Below are positions 8,968 to 17,469 of a DNA stretch of 64,000 bases, in pieces (within the stretch, counting starts at the first letter, position 1; each line of letters starts with the position of its first letter). Both the position numbers and the translations under genes were made by a program. The notes under the pieces were generated by a model. That model did not search any database and was not told where the DNA came from. It worked only from the letters and a program-made list of their open reading frames with translations. The stretch is from an uncultured Clostridia bacterium (GTDB taxonomy: Bacteria; Bacillota; Clostridia; Christensenellales; UBA1242): NCBI GenBank assembly GCA_944381135.1, contig CALWJY010000001.1, forward strand, positions 26,595 through 90,594, written 5' to 3'.

Positions 8968-8993
8968 TAAACGGCAAATTTGCCGTTTTTTCT
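8968..8993 (+). terminator. Rho-independent terminator after tsf
   Basis: AAACGGCAAA pairs with TTTGCCGTTT and runs into a T stretch. It ends the rpsB-tsf unit. Confidence 0.85.
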
Positions 8994-9005
8994 TTGTTTA
9001 AATAT

Positions 9006-9035
9006 TTGCAAAATGGGTGCTTGGTGTGATAAACT
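9006..9035 (+). promoter_or_regulatory. frr promoter
   Basis: TTGCAA (9006-9011), an 18-bp spacer and an extended -10, TG-A-TAAACT (TAAACT 9030-9035). The leader to frr is about 145 nt. This promoter makes frr and the lipid genes a unit separate from rpsB-tsf. Confidence 0.5.
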
Positions 9036-9187
9036 AAGAAAGTTAGAGCAACAGATTGTTTTTATTTTGAGGTGGAAAAGAGAAGCAAACAGTTAAGGTT
9101 TGTCAAATTTGCATGAAATTAAAATGAAAACAAATGCTTGAACTTTAAAATTTAAACGGGTCACTGACCCAAAAGGAGAAAATTTTT

Positions 9188-9754
9188 ATGGATGAAATGG
9201 TGGCGGAAATTTTTGAAAATTTGAAACAAGATTTGGAAAAAGCATATTCTCACCAACAGAATGAATATCTTGTTATAAGGGCGGGCAGAGCCAACCCACA
9301 CATCTTGGACAAGGTTATGGTGGAATATTATGGTGTGCCAACTCCAATTGTGCAAATGGGCACAATCACGGTTTCAGAAGCGCGCATTTTGAACATCAAT
9401 GTTTGGGACGCATCACAAATCAAGAATGTTGAAAAAGCAATTTCGCAATCTGACATTGGAATCACTCCAACCGATGATGGAAAAACAATCAGACTTGTTT
9501 TCCCAATGTTGACGGAAGAGCGCAGAAAAGAAATTGTCAAAAATGTCAAAAAGATTTGCGAGGAAACCAAAATTGCCATGAGGAATGCACGCCGTGACGC
9601 ACTTGACATGCTGAAAGACCTCAAAAAAGACAGTGCAATTTCTGAAGATGAATTTTCGTCTTACGAGAAAGAGGTTCAAAAGCAAATTGACAAATACACT
9701 GACATGGCTGAGAAACAGGCAGAAGACAAAGAAAAAGAGGTTATGACCGTTTGA
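9188..9754 (+). CDS. frr: Ribosome recycling factor
   Basis: The 188-residue product has RAGRANPHILDKVMVEYYG and the PxLTEERRKE block typical of RRF, and a long C-terminal helix. With EF-G it splits post-termination ribosomes. The ATG has AAAAGGAG upstream. In most Firmicutes pyrH lies between tsf and frr; it is absent here. Confidence 0.97.
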   Translation: MDEMVAEIFENLKQDLEKAYSHQQNEYLVIRAGRANPHILDKVMVEYYGVPTPIVQMGTITVSEARILNINVWDASQIKNVEKAISQSDIGITPTDDGKTIRLVFPMLTEERRKEIVKNVKKICEETKIAMRNARRDALDMLKDLKKDSAISEDEFSSYEKEVQKQIDKYTDMAEKQAEDKEKEVMTV

Positions 9755-9915
9755 TTTTTGGTTTTAATTGATTTTAGGTCAAAATTCAAAAAACGCAAAA
9801 TGTCCGCTTTGTTGTGCGTTTTGTTAATGTTTTCCTTTGTTCTTGCCATTTCAAACTTAAAAACAGCCAAAGAAGCAACCAACAAAAGACCGATATTGAA
9901 ATTTTTTAGGTGGAT

Positions 9916-10626
9916 ATGTTCAGAAAAAAGAAAAAAAACTTAATAAAATTGCCAACTCACATTGCTTTCATCATGGATGGAAATCGCAGGTGGGCGGTTG
10001 CGCGTGGGCTTAACAAGATGATTGGGCACAAACAAGGCGCAATTGCAATGAAAAACATCATTGAAACGCTCATGAAAATTAAAGAAATCAAATATGCTTC
10101 ATTTTTTGCTTTTTCAACAGAAAATTGGAACAGAGACAGGCGAGAGATTGACTATTTGTTTGATTTGATTTATAATTTTGTTGAAGACAATGAGGAAAAA
10201 TATAAAAAAGAAAATGTGAAAGTTGTTGTCATGGGTGACCTTTCGCGTTTTCCACAGAAATTGCAAGACATTTGCGTTCGTGCCATGAAAGAAACTGAAA
10301 ACAACACCGGACTTGTTGTCAATTTGGCAATGAACTATGGCGGAAGAGACGACATTGTGCACGCGGTCAACAAATTGATTGAAAGCGGTGAAAAGAAAGT
10401 GACAATTGAAAATTTGCAGAAAAATTTATATTCTTTCCCGGCTCCAGACATAGACCTTTTGATTCGAACCAGCGGAGAGATGAGAATTTCAAATTTTATG
10501 CTTTTTCAAATGGCATACAGCGAACTTTATTTCACAAAAACTTTCTGGCCAGATTTTGATGAAAAATGTCTGCAGAAAGCACTTGTTGAATTTTCAAAAC
10601 GAAACAGAAGATTTGGAGGAACATGA
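9916..10626 (+). CDS. uppS: Isoprenyl (undecaprenyl) diphosphate synthase
   Basis: The 236-residue cis-prenyltransferase has the catalytic motif MDGNRRWA near residue 20, FSTENW near residue 65 and the RTSGEMRISNF / AYSEL region near residue 190. It makes the C55 carrier for wall synthesis from FPP and IPP. ATG 9916 is preferred over GTG 9910 because AGG precedes it at 5 nt. The stop overlaps the cdsA start (ATGA), showing coupling. Confidence 0.96.
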   Translation: MFRKKKKNLIKLPTHIAFIMDGNRRWAVARGLNKMIGHKQGAIAMKNIIETLMKIKEIKYASFFAFSTENWNRDRREIDYLFDLIYNFVEDNEEKYKKENVKVVVMGDLSRFPQKLQDICVRAMKETENNTGLVVNLAMNYGGRDDIVHAVNKLIESGEKKVTIENLQKNLYSFPAPDIDLLIRTSGEMRISNFMLFQMAYSELYFTKTFWPDFDEKCLQKALVEFSKRNRRFGGT

Positions 10627-11588
10627 TGAAAAACAGAATCTACACATCCATTGCAATTGTCATCACATTGGTGCTTTTGTTTGTGCTTAAAATTTATGTG
10701 AGCGACTATTTCTTTGATGCGTTCTTTGCAATCATTGCGTGCATTGCAGCGTTTGAAATGTCGAGACTTTTGACAAAAATTGGAAAATATAACTTTCAAC
10801 TTGTTGCAATTGCATTTCCAACGCTGCTTTTGGTTGTCAATTTGGTGGGAGTGCATTTCACCACTGTGACGGGTGACATTTTTGTGTTTCTTTACACAAT
10901 TTTGGCTGACATTGGTGTGGCAATTTTGATGTTTTTGGGTGTGTTTTTGTTTGGACTTTGTCGAAAAAAGAAAACTTTGCATGAAATTGGCGTCAGAAAC
11001 CTTACAAACATTTCTGTTGCTGAATTTTCAATCAAAAAGGCGCTGAACACTGCAATCACTTTCATCTATCCAGCATTTTTGTTCTTGTTTTTCAATTTTC
11101 TCAACCACTTCAACATTATGCCACTTGGAAAACTGACGGACATTGGTTCAAATGTCAGCGTTTTTGTGCTCATCACAGCGCTCATCATTCCGATGATTAC
11201 TGACACTTTTGCAATGCTGACAGGTTCTTTGATTGGTGGCAAAAAATTGTGTCCAAAAATCAGTCCGGGAAAGACAATTTCGGGTTCAATTGGCGGTGTG
11301 CTTTGGTGCGTGCTTTTTGGCGCGTGTGTGTATTTGATTTTCGGTTGCATTGAAAGTTTTGCTCCATTCATGGAAGTTTTTCCAATTTGGGCATATCTCA
11401 TCATTGTTTTCATTGGCTCTTGCGTGGCACAGGGCGGAGACCTTTTTGAATCGGTCATCAAACGCCGTGCGGGTGTTTCTGACAGCGGAAAAATTTTGCC
11501 AGGACATGGCGGAATGCTTGACAGGATTGATTCCTACATCTTTATGTCGCCATACATTTTGCTTGCGTTCTGGATTTTCACTCTTTGA
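10623..11588 (+). CDS. cdsA: Phosphatidate cytidylyltransferase
   Basis: The 321-residue protein has about eight membrane helices and ends with the CdsA signature SVIKRRAGVSDSGK...LPGHGGMLDRID. It makes CDP-diacylglycerol from phosphatidic acid and CTP. The usual K-D of the signature (KR....KD) reads S-D here (GVSDSGK), a mild departure. The start at 10623 has GGAGGA upstream and overlaps uppS. No dxr follows, unlike the common Firmicutes order cdsA-dxr-rseP. Confidence 0.94.
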   Translation: MMKNRIYTSIAIVITLVLLFVLKIYVSDYFFDAFFAIIACIAAFEMSRLLTKIGKYNFQLVAIAFPTLLLVVNLVGVHFTTVTGDIFVFLYTILADIGVAILMFLGVFLFGLCRKKKTLHEIGVRNLTNISVAEFSIKKALNTAITFIYPAFLFLFFNFLNHFNIMPLGKLTDIGSNVSVFVLITALIIPMITDTFAMLTGSLIGGKKLCPKISPGKTISGSIGGVLWCVLFGACVYLIFGCIESFAPFMEVFPIWAYLIIVFIGSCVAQGGDLFESVIKRRAGVSDSGKILPGHGGMLDRIDSYIFMSPYILLAFWIFTL

Positions 11589-11836
11589 TGAATTTTGTCT
11601 CAAATTGCGGGTTTGACAAATTTGATTTGCTTTGATTTGCCCTTTCGTTATATTTGCGTCATAAATGCTGAAAATGTGGAAACTCTAAGAAAAGGCGTCT
11701 GAATTTGAAAATGAATTCCTTAAAAATTTTTTGATTTGAATTCTTTTTGAATTTAAAATCTTTGAAATTGGAATCGAAAAATCAAATCGAAAAAATGAAA
11801 CGAAAGACCAACACAAGTGTTTAAAAGGTTTTTGTT

Positions 11837-12967
11837 ATGATTGTTGTTTACATTTTGCTTGCCATAGTCATTCTGCTTTTCATGGTGCTTATCCATGAAT
11901 TTGGACACTATGTTGCAGGCAAAATTTTGAAGTTTAAAATCACAGAATTTTCTGTTGGTTTTGGCTTTCCAATCTTCACGCGAACGAGCAAGAAAACGGG
12001 CGAAAAATTTTCGCTCAGAATTTTTCCATTGGGTGGATATTGCTCTTTTGAAGGCGAGGACGACGAGGGAGAATCTTCTTCTCCAACAGCATTCAACAAT
12101 CAAAAGCCTTGGAAAAGAATCATTGTGTTTTTGGCGGGCGTGACAGCAAACTTTTTGACAGCCATAATTTTTTCTTGGATTTTGCTTTGCACAATTGGAT
12201 ATGATGTTCCGCAAATTGCGCGTTTCAATCAAGTCTACACAAATCCATATCAAGTTGGAGATGTCATCACTCACATTGAGGGACAAAAAATTGATTTTGC
12301 ATTTGGCGGAAATTTTGTTGACCTTGTCACAAGTGAAAAACAGACGGCTTTGGCGCAGTATAGAGAGCAGTATGAGGCAAATGGCAACAGTCTTGAGGGC
12401 GTTGAGGCTTCCTATACATTTGAAATGACTGTCAAGCGTGACGGAGAACTTCAAAATTTGACAATCACAATCTATCCTGTTGTTGAAGTCAACAGCACGA
12501 ATGGTGAAGAATATGTAAATGTCTATACAGGGCTTGAAAGCGCGGAGGGTGAAGACCCTTGCACAGTTGCATATGTCTATGACGCATGGTCGGGCTTTTG
12601 TCGTTCGTTTGAAATGGCATTTGGCTTTGCTTGGGTGGTTCTGAAGAGCCTTTGGATGCTCATTACATTTCAAATTCCAATCACGGAAATGGGCGGAACA
12701 ATTGCCACAATTTCCACAATTGCAACCATGGCGTCACAAAGCATGTCCTACATTTTGGTTTTCATCCCGCTGATTGCGGCGAATTTGGCGGTGTTTAATG
12801 TCTTGCCGTTTCCGGCGCTGGACGGCTCGCATGTGCTTTTCACAATCATAGAGTGGATTCGAGGCAAGCCAATTAATCGAAAAGTTGAGAGCATGATTCA
12901 CTTTGTCGGGCTTTGCATTTTGTTTGGTTTTGTGATTATTGTGGACATATTGCATTTTGTCCTATGA
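11837..12967 (+). CDS. rseP: Site-2 protease, RseP/RasP family zinc metalloprotease
   Basis: The 376-residue membrane protease has HEFGH near residue 22 (zinc ligands and catalytic Glu), a PDZ-like middle region (about 125-215) and the second metal motif NVLPFPALDGSH near residue 320. The family cleaves membrane-bound anti-sigma factors and signal-peptide remnants. It follows cdsA after 248 bp and is closed by the terminator at 12992. Confidence 0.94.
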   Translation: MIVVYILLAIVILLFMVLIHEFGHYVAGKILKFKITEFSVGFGFPIFTRTSKKTGEKFSLRIFPLGGYCSFEGEDDEGESSSPTAFNNQKPWKRIIVFLAGVTANFLTAIIFSWILLCTIGYDVPQIARFNQVYTNPYQVGDVITHIEGQKIDFAFGGNFVDLVTSEKQTALAQYREQYEANGNSLEGVEASYTFEMTVKRDGELQNLTITIYPVVEVNSTNGEEYVNVYTGLESAEGEDPCTVAYVYDAWSGFCRSFEMAFGFAWVVLKSLWMLITFQIPITEMGGTIATISTIATMASQSMSYILVFIPLIAANLAVFNVLPFPALDGSHVLFTIIEWIRGKPINRKVESMIHFVGLCILFGFVIIVDILHFVL

Positions 12968-12991
12968 TTTTTGAATGATGATATGAATAAG

Positions 12992-13018
12992 GAACGGCGA
13001 AATGACCGTTCTTTTTTT
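12992..13018 (+). terminator. Rho-independent terminator after rseP
   Basis: GAACGG (12992-12997) pairs with CCGTTC (13006-13011) and is followed by seven T residues. Confidence 0.8.
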
Positions 13019-13150
13019 AATAAAACTTTTTTATGTAAATTTTCAAAGTTTACAAGAGAGGATGATGTCGTGTCAAGTTTGTTTTTGGTTTGCTTTCTTT
13101 TCTGAGAAGTGATTGTTGTTCTGTGCATTTAAAATTAATTTCATATGTGC

Positions 13151-13179
13151 TTGACAAATTTTCAAGTTTGACATAAAAT
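13151..13179 (+). promoter_or_regulatory. Promoter of the polC-like gene, predicted leaderless
   Basis: A consensus TTGACA (13151-13156), a 17-bp spacer and TAAAAT (13174-13179). The ATG is at 13186, 6 nt after the -10, with no Shine-Dalgarno sequence. This is one of the clearest leaderless candidates in the window. Confidence 0.75.
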
Positions 13180-13185
13180 TGTTGT

Positions 13186-14718
13186 ATGAATTTCCAGCAA
13201 GAGTTTGCCACAAAGTTTGGCGAAAAATATCCAACACTTCAACTTAAAAGCGTTGCGGTCAAGAAAAGCACAGGGGCGTTTTTCATCACTTTTTTATATC
13301 CATCCACCGACACAGAACTTTCTGATGAGCAAAAAAGCGAAATCACGCAGTGGATTTGCCAATTTTTGAAACTTGAAAATCTGCAAGTCAGAGTCAAGTT
13401 TATGCGTGTTTTTGTGGAAGAAAGGCTGATTATGAAGTCGGTTTTGTCTTTCTTTGAAAACAAATATAAATTGATTTCAACCTATCTTTCTGAGAAAAGT
13501 TTTCAAATCAAAATCACACCAATTGATGTTCAGATTGGAGTTGAGGTGAGTTCGAGACTTTTTAATTTCTTCGTGGAGCACAACATTTCGGCAGAACTTT
13601 CAAAACATCTTAAAGACAACTTTTTGGTGGATTTTGTTGTGGAACTTCATGAAAATGCCAACTTGGTTGATGAAGTGGACATCGACAATGTCCAAATGAA
13701 AACGAAATATAAAATTGTTCACAGATATAAAGTTGACATCGTGAAAGAGATTGTAGGCAAAGACATCAATCCGACACCAGAATTTATTTCTTTCATTAAA
13801 CAGCCAAAAAATTCGGTTATCGTTGCAGGCTTTGTTGACAAACTTGAACGTCGAGATTTCATCATCAAAAAAGGCAAACGCGAAGGTCAACAGAAAGCAT
13901 ATTTCAGTTTCAAAATTGATGACGGAAAAGGCAAAATGGACTGCATTTTCTTCTGTGCAAAAAAATATGAAAAAGTGATGGACTCTTTGGAAGACTGCAT
14001 GTTTTTGCTTTTGCGCGGGGATGTCAGACTGAACCAAATGGGCAAACTTTGCCTTTATGTTGATAAAATTGCTTTGGCAAGTCGAACGGAAGAGCCTCAA
14101 GAAATCATAAAACCACAGAAGAGTTATGATGGAAAAGTGGTTGAGGTTGAAAAACTGACCGCCATGGAACAAGACAGCATGTTTGAGCACAAAAACAAAT
14201 ATAACGCCAAAATTATGGGTAAAACAATTGTGGTGTTTGACATTGAAACGACAGGGCTTGACACAAATTCCGACCAAATCATCGAACTTGGTGCTGTGAA
14301 ATTGGAAAATGGAAACATTGTCGAAAAATTTTCCACTTTTGTCAAACCAACAATACGAATTCCGTTTGCTGTTGTTGAACTGACAGGAATCACGAATGAA
14401 ATGGTGGAAGATGCACCACCAATTGAATTTGTCATCAAAGATTTCTATGACTTCACGCGCGGATGTGTTTTGTGTGGACATAATGCAATTGAATTTGACA
14501 TCAAATTCATCAGGCGCGAGGGGGCAAATTTGGGACTTAATTTTGACAATGAAATCATTGACACCATGAATGAGGCTCGTGTTTCAAGGCTTAAAATTTC
14601 GCGTTTCAATTTGGCAACAGTTTTGCGAGCTTTGGGGTTGACAAACGAAGGGGCTCACCGTGCGTGGAACGATGCTTACGCAACTGCTCAGGTGCTTTTG
14701 AAACTAAACGAAGCTTGA
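13186..14718 (+). CDS. PolC-like 3'-5' exonuclease lacking PHP and polymerase domains
   Basis: The 510-residue product has an N-terminal region like that of PolC (about 1-205). An OB-fold resembling the PolC OB domain follows (about 210-300, NSVIVAGFVDKLERRDF...FKIDDGKGKMDCIFF), then a DEDDh exonuclease (about 345-510): FDIETTGLD, GHNAIEFDIKF and HRAWNDAYAT carry all expected acidic residues and the His. True PolC is about 1,430 residues, with the exonuclease inserted in a PHP domain and a polymerase core after it; neither is present. The locus, between rseP and rimP-nusA, is the normal polC site. It could be a reduced PolC or a specialised proofreading or repair nuclease. The stop overlaps a structured repeat. 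Confidence 0.85.
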   Translation: MNFQQEFATKFGEKYPTLQLKSVAVKKSTGAFFITFLYPSTDTELSDEQKSEITQWICQFLKLENLQVRVKFMRVFVEERLIMKSVLSFFENKYKLISTYLSEKSFQIKITPIDVQIGVEVSSRLFNFFVEHNISAELSKHLKDNFLVDFVVELHENANLVDEVDIDNVQMKTKYKIVHRYKVDIVKEIVGKDINPTPEFISFIKQPKNSVIVAGFVDKLERRDFIIKKGKREGQQKAYFSFKIDDGKGKMDCIFFCAKKYEKVMDSLEDCMFLLLRGDVRLNQMGKLCLYVDKIALASRTEEPQEIIKPQKSYDGKVVEVEKLTAMEQDSMFEHKNKYNAKIMGKTIVVFDIETTGLDTNSDQIIELGAVKLENGNIVEKFSTFVKPTIRIPFAVVELTGITNEMVEDAPPIEFVIKDFYDFTRGCVLCGHNAIEFDIKFIRREGANLGLNFDNEIIDTMNEARVSRLKISRFNLATVLRALGLTNEGAHRAWNDAYATAQVLLKLNEA

Positions 14719-14850
14719 CTCGAAAACTGCGCTGTTTGCTCATTTTTGGCATTTCATGCCAAAAAGCATCGCTCTGACGCTTGTTTTCGAGTCATCGCGC
14801 CAGACGAAAATCTCACTGACGTTGCGATTTTGCGCGACTCTCTTGCGAAG
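14716..14850. repeat. Two-hairpin structured repeat, copy 2
   Basis: Hairpin A has a 12-bp outer stem (TGACTCGAAAAC 14716-14727 with GTTTTCGAGTCA 14783-14794) and a 10-bp inner stem (14743-14752/14756-14765). Hairpin B has TCGCGC/GCGCGA (14795-14800/14832-14837) and AAAATC/GATTTT (14807-14812/14826-14831). The tail is CTCTCTTGCGAAG. The outer stems differ from copy 1 yet remain fully paired. The element starts in the stop codon of the polC-like gene. Confidence 0.85.
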
Positions 14851-14887
14851 AATGAGATTCTAAGAGAGATGGTGTTTTTTTAGAAAG

Positions 14888-14980
14888 TAGCACTGCCACA
14901 AAACCGCGCTGTTTGCTTATTTTTGCCATTTCATGCCAAAAAGTTTCGCCCTGACGCTTGTTTTCGGTGGCATTGCCACA
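14888..14980. repeat. Two-hairpin structured repeat, copy 3 (hairpin A only, decayed)
   Basis: GCCAC-AAAAC (14895-14904) pairs with GTTTT-CG-GTGGC (14960-14971) with a 2-nt bulge. The inner stem matches that of copy 2 except for one C-C mismatch. Hairpin B is missing. GTGGCATTGCCAC follows at 14967-14979. Confidence 0.65.
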
Positions 14981-15033
14981 ATTTAAAGAATGCAAATTAA
15001 AAGGGGTTCAAAAAAATTCTTAAATTTTTGGGA

Positions 15034-15172
15034 AAAGGAATGACCAAGCATTTTCCGAGTGCTTGCGAAAAGCAAGCCGAGTTTGAGCGCGGGTCATAAC
15101 GCGGTCGCGACTCTCCTATCGAAGTGGGAGATTCTAAGAAAAAGATGTGTGTTTTAAAAAGTGGCACTGCCA
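15034..15172. repeat. Further hairpin repeat with the same tail
   Basis: ATGACC (15040-15045) pairs with GGTCAT (15092-15097) around an inner hairpin GCTTGC-gaaaa-GCAAGC (15061-15077). The tail GCGACTCTCCTATCGAAG and the next 50 bp resemble the tail of copy 2, including GATTCTAAGA and an AGTGGCACTGCCAC palindrome. Confidence 0.55.
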
Positions 15173-15174
15173 CC

Positions 15175-15347
15175 ATCACTCTGAGCAAAGCCCGTTGTTT
15201 TGAACTTATATTTGTCACCCTGAGCGAAGTCGAAGGGTCTCATGGTGATTAAAAAGGAAAGAGATTCTTCGACACAGCCTGTCGGCTGGCTCAGAATGAC
15301 GAAGAAAATTGCCGAATGTCATTCTGACCGAAGTGGAAGAATCTCGG
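15175..15347. repeat. Cluster of GTCAYYCTGAGC elements (MITE-like)
   Basis: A full element spans 15214-15300: it begins GTCACCCTGAGCGAAG and ends GGCTCAGAATGAC, imperfect terminal inverted repeats, with internal GGGTCTC...GAGATTCTTCGACA also inverted. Half copies lie at 15175-15197 and 15318-15347. Related copies are at 6709 and 56591. No coding capacity. Confidence 0.7.
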
Positions 15348-15434
15348 ACTACACTTAAGGTGGCGGTGGAGCACTAATTTTTAAAAAAAACACAAAATTG
15401 TTATAATAAAATTTTTAATTTTTTGAAAAAATCC

Positions 15435-15463
15435 TTGCTTTTTATGATTTTTTGGGTTATAAT
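15435..15463 (+). promoter_or_regulatory. rimP-nusA-infB operon promoter
   Basis: TTGCTT (15435-15440), a 17-bp spacer and a consensus TATAAT (15458-15463). The transcript should start near 15470, giving a 75-nt leader that includes the hairpin at 15481-15504. Confidence 0.7.
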
Positions 15464-15480
15464 GTTTATATCTTGACATT

Positions 15481-15504
15481 GGAGGGGGCATTTTTGCCTC
15501 CTCC
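15481..15504 (+). promoter_or_regulatory. GC-rich hairpin in the rimP leader
   Basis: GGAGGGGGC (15481-15489) pairs with GCCTCCTCC (15496-15504) around a six-base ATTTTT loop; one pair is G-U. It lies about 40 nt before the true rimP ribosome binding site (TTGGAGG, about 15534) and contains a decoy GGAGG. No T-run follows, so it is not a simple terminator. Confidence 0.5.
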
Positions 15505-15544
15505 TTGTGTTAAAAAGACATTTTTGCAAAAAATTGGAGGAAAA

Positions 15545-16003
15545 ATGGCAAAGATTAAACAAATTTGTGAAGAAAAACTTAAGAGCGTGGTTGAGGAAAT
15601 GGGCTATGAACTTGTGGACGTGGACTATGTCAAAGAGGGCAGTGGAATGAGCCTTATTTTCACCATAGACAAAGATGGTGGCGTGAATGTTGACGATTGC
15701 GAACTTGTCAGCAAACAACTTGACCCAATTCTTGATGAAATCAACCCAACGGAAGACAAACCTTATACACTTGTGGTTTCATCTCCGGGTCTTGACAGAC
15801 CACTTAAGACGGACAGAGATTTGAAACGCAATTTGGGCGAAGAAGTTGAAGTGACTCTCTTTGCAAAACTTGACGGAAAGAAAAAGTTTGTTGGAGTTTT
15901 GGAAAGTTTTGACGAGAAGAATATCACTTTGAAAATGGAAAAAGAAAGCAAGACATTTGAGAGAGAAAAAATTGGCTCAATCAAACTTGTCATCAAATTT
16001 TAA
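15545..16003 (+). CDS. rimP: Ribosome maturation factor RimP
   Basis: The 152-residue protein has MGYELVDVDYVKEG and VSSPGLDRPLKTDRD, both RimP hallmarks, and a C-terminal SH3-like domain. RimP assists 30S assembly. ATG 15545 is chosen for the TTGGAGG 5 nt upstream; the frame is open to 15452 but that part overlaps the leader hairpin. It is the first gene of the nusA operon. Confidence 0.95.
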   Translation: MAKIKQICEEKLKSVVEEMGYELVDVDYVKEGSGMSLIFTIDKDGGVNVDDCELVSKQLDPILDEINPTEDKPYTLVVSSPGLDRPLKTDRDLKRNLGEEVEVTLFAKLDGKKKFVGVLESFDEKNITLKMEKESKTFEREKIGSIKLVIKF

Positions 16004-16013
16004 GGAGAAGAAA

Positions 16014-17201
16014 ATGGTTAATAAAGATTTTTTCAAGGCACTTGACGACCTTGAGGCAGAAAGAAAAATTGATAAGGAAACTTTCATTCAGACACTTGAA
16101 ACCGCTTTGACATCTGCATACAAAAAGATGTATGGCGAGGCAAAATCTGCAATGGTGAAACTCTATCCAGAGCGCAACACCATCAAGATTTATTCCTATA
16201 AAACTGTTGTGGAAGAGCCAGAAGATTTGGACAAAGAAATTTCACTTGCTGACGCACGACAAATCAAGAAGTCATATAAGGTTGGCGACATTGTTGCAGT
16301 TGAAGAAAGTACGAAGGATTTTGGAAGAATTGCGGCTCAAACAGCAAAGCAAGTTGTTATGCAAAAATTGCGCGAAATGGAACGCCAAAATGCTGCAAGC
16401 GAACTTGCTGAAAAAGAAGACGAACTTTTGACAACCGTTGTCAAACGCATTGACGGAGACAATGTGTATGTGCAAATTCCGGGCACAAACACTGAGGGTG
16501 TCATGATGAAAAGCGACCAAATTCCTGGTGACAAATTTAATGTTGGCGACAGAGTTAAAGTGTATGTCAAGAAAATTAAGGACAGTTTCAAAGGTCCACA
16601 AATTCAAGTTTCAAGAAGCAACATTGGATTCCTTAGAAAATTGTTTGAACTTGAAATTCCAGAGGTTGCAAGCGGAGATGTTAAAATCAAAAACATTGCG
16701 CGAGACCCGGGAAATCGTGCCAAAGTTGCAGTTTTCACTGAAAAACAGAATGTTGACCCAATTGGCGCTTGCGTTGGAAACAGAGGAAGCAGAATCAACA
16801 CAATCATCAACGAACTTAACGGCGAGAAGATTGATTTGGTGGAATATTCTGACGACCCACTTGAATATATTGCAAGAGCGCTCAGCCCAGCGAAAGTGCT
16901 TTCTGTTGAGACAAATGACAGTTTGAACATGTCTCAAGTGATTGTTCCTGATGACAAACTTTCACTTGCAATTGGAAAGAGCGGACAAAATGTCAGACTT
17001 GCAGCAAGATTGACAGGGTGGAAGATTGATGTCAAACCGGAAAGCTATCTTAAGCCTGCCGAAACATCTCAAAGTGAAGAGACGGAATATGAACTCACCG
17101 AACTTTCAGACGACACATCGTTTGATATGGGCGACTTGGAAGAACTTGAGCCAATTGAAAATGAATTTGGAGAGTTGGAAGATTTAGATGACAAAGAATA
17201 A
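16014..17201 (+). CDS. nusA: Transcription termination/antitermination protein NusA
   Basis: The 395-residue product has the NusA N-terminal domain (about 1-125), an S1 domain (about 135-200) and two KH domains, with GACVGNRGSRINTI and LAIGKSGQNVRLAARLTGW as the clearest motifs. The last 45 residues are a strongly acidic tail (EELEPIENEFGELEDLDD). NusA binds RNA polymerase and controls pausing and termination. Its start has AAGGAG 7 nt upstream; its end overlaps ylxR by 14 bp. Confidence 0.97.
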   Translation: MVNKDFFKALDDLEAERKIDKETFIQTLETALTSAYKKMYGEAKSAMVKLYPERNTIKIYSYKTVVEEPEDLDKEISLADARQIKKSYKVGDIVAVEESTKDFGRIAAQTAKQVVMQKLREMERQNAASELAEKEDELLTTVVKRIDGDNVYVQIPGTNTEGVMMKSDQIPGDKFNVGDRVKVYVKKIKDSFKGPQIQVSRSNIGFLRKLFELEIPEVASGDVKIKNIARDPGNRAKVAVFTEKQNVDPIGACVGNRGSRINTIINELNGEKIDLVEYSDDPLEYIARALSPAKVLSVETNDSLNMSQVIVPDDKLSLAIGKSGQNVRLAARLTGWKIDVKPESYLKPAETSQSEETEYELTELSDDTSFDMGDLEELEPIENEFGELEDLDDKE

Positions 17202-17469
17202 TCAACCACAAAAACAGCAGAAAGAAAAATTGCGTATGTGCATTGTTTGCAGAGGTCAAAGCGACAAAAGGGAACTTCTTCGAATTGTCAAAAATAAAGC
17301 GGGAGAAATTTTTGTTGATAAAACCGGAAAAGCAAATGGGCGCGGGGCATATGTCTGCAAAAACAAAGAATGCTTTGAGACTCTTTGCAAAAAGAAAGCG
17401 CTGAACCGCGCATTCAAGTGTGAAGTTCCGCAAAGTGTTTATGAAAAAATAGGAGAAGAAATTGAGTGA
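17188..17469 (+). CDS. ylxR: YlxR family RNA-binding protein (DUF448)
   Basis: The 93-residue protein has RMCIVCRGQSDKRELLRIV and GRGAYVCKNKECFE, the typical YlxR core with its cysteines. YlxR lies between nusA and infB in most Firmicutes and binds RNA; reported partners differ between species. Translation is coupled to nusA by overlap. Confidence 0.95.
   Translation: MTKNNQPQKQQKEKLRMCIVCRGQSDKRELLRIVKNKAGEIFVDKTGKANGRGAYVCKNKECFETLCKKKALNRAFKCEVPQSVYEKIGEEIE

Noticed and set aside
9758-9943. 61-codon frame between frr and uppS with one hydrophobic segment
   Set aside because: It starts at TTG without a ribosome site, overlaps the uppS start, and has no recognisable homology.
13600-14481. 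293-codon minus-strand frame opposite the polC-like gene
   Set aside because: Shadow of a well-supported exonuclease gene, with Phe/His/Cys-rich composition.
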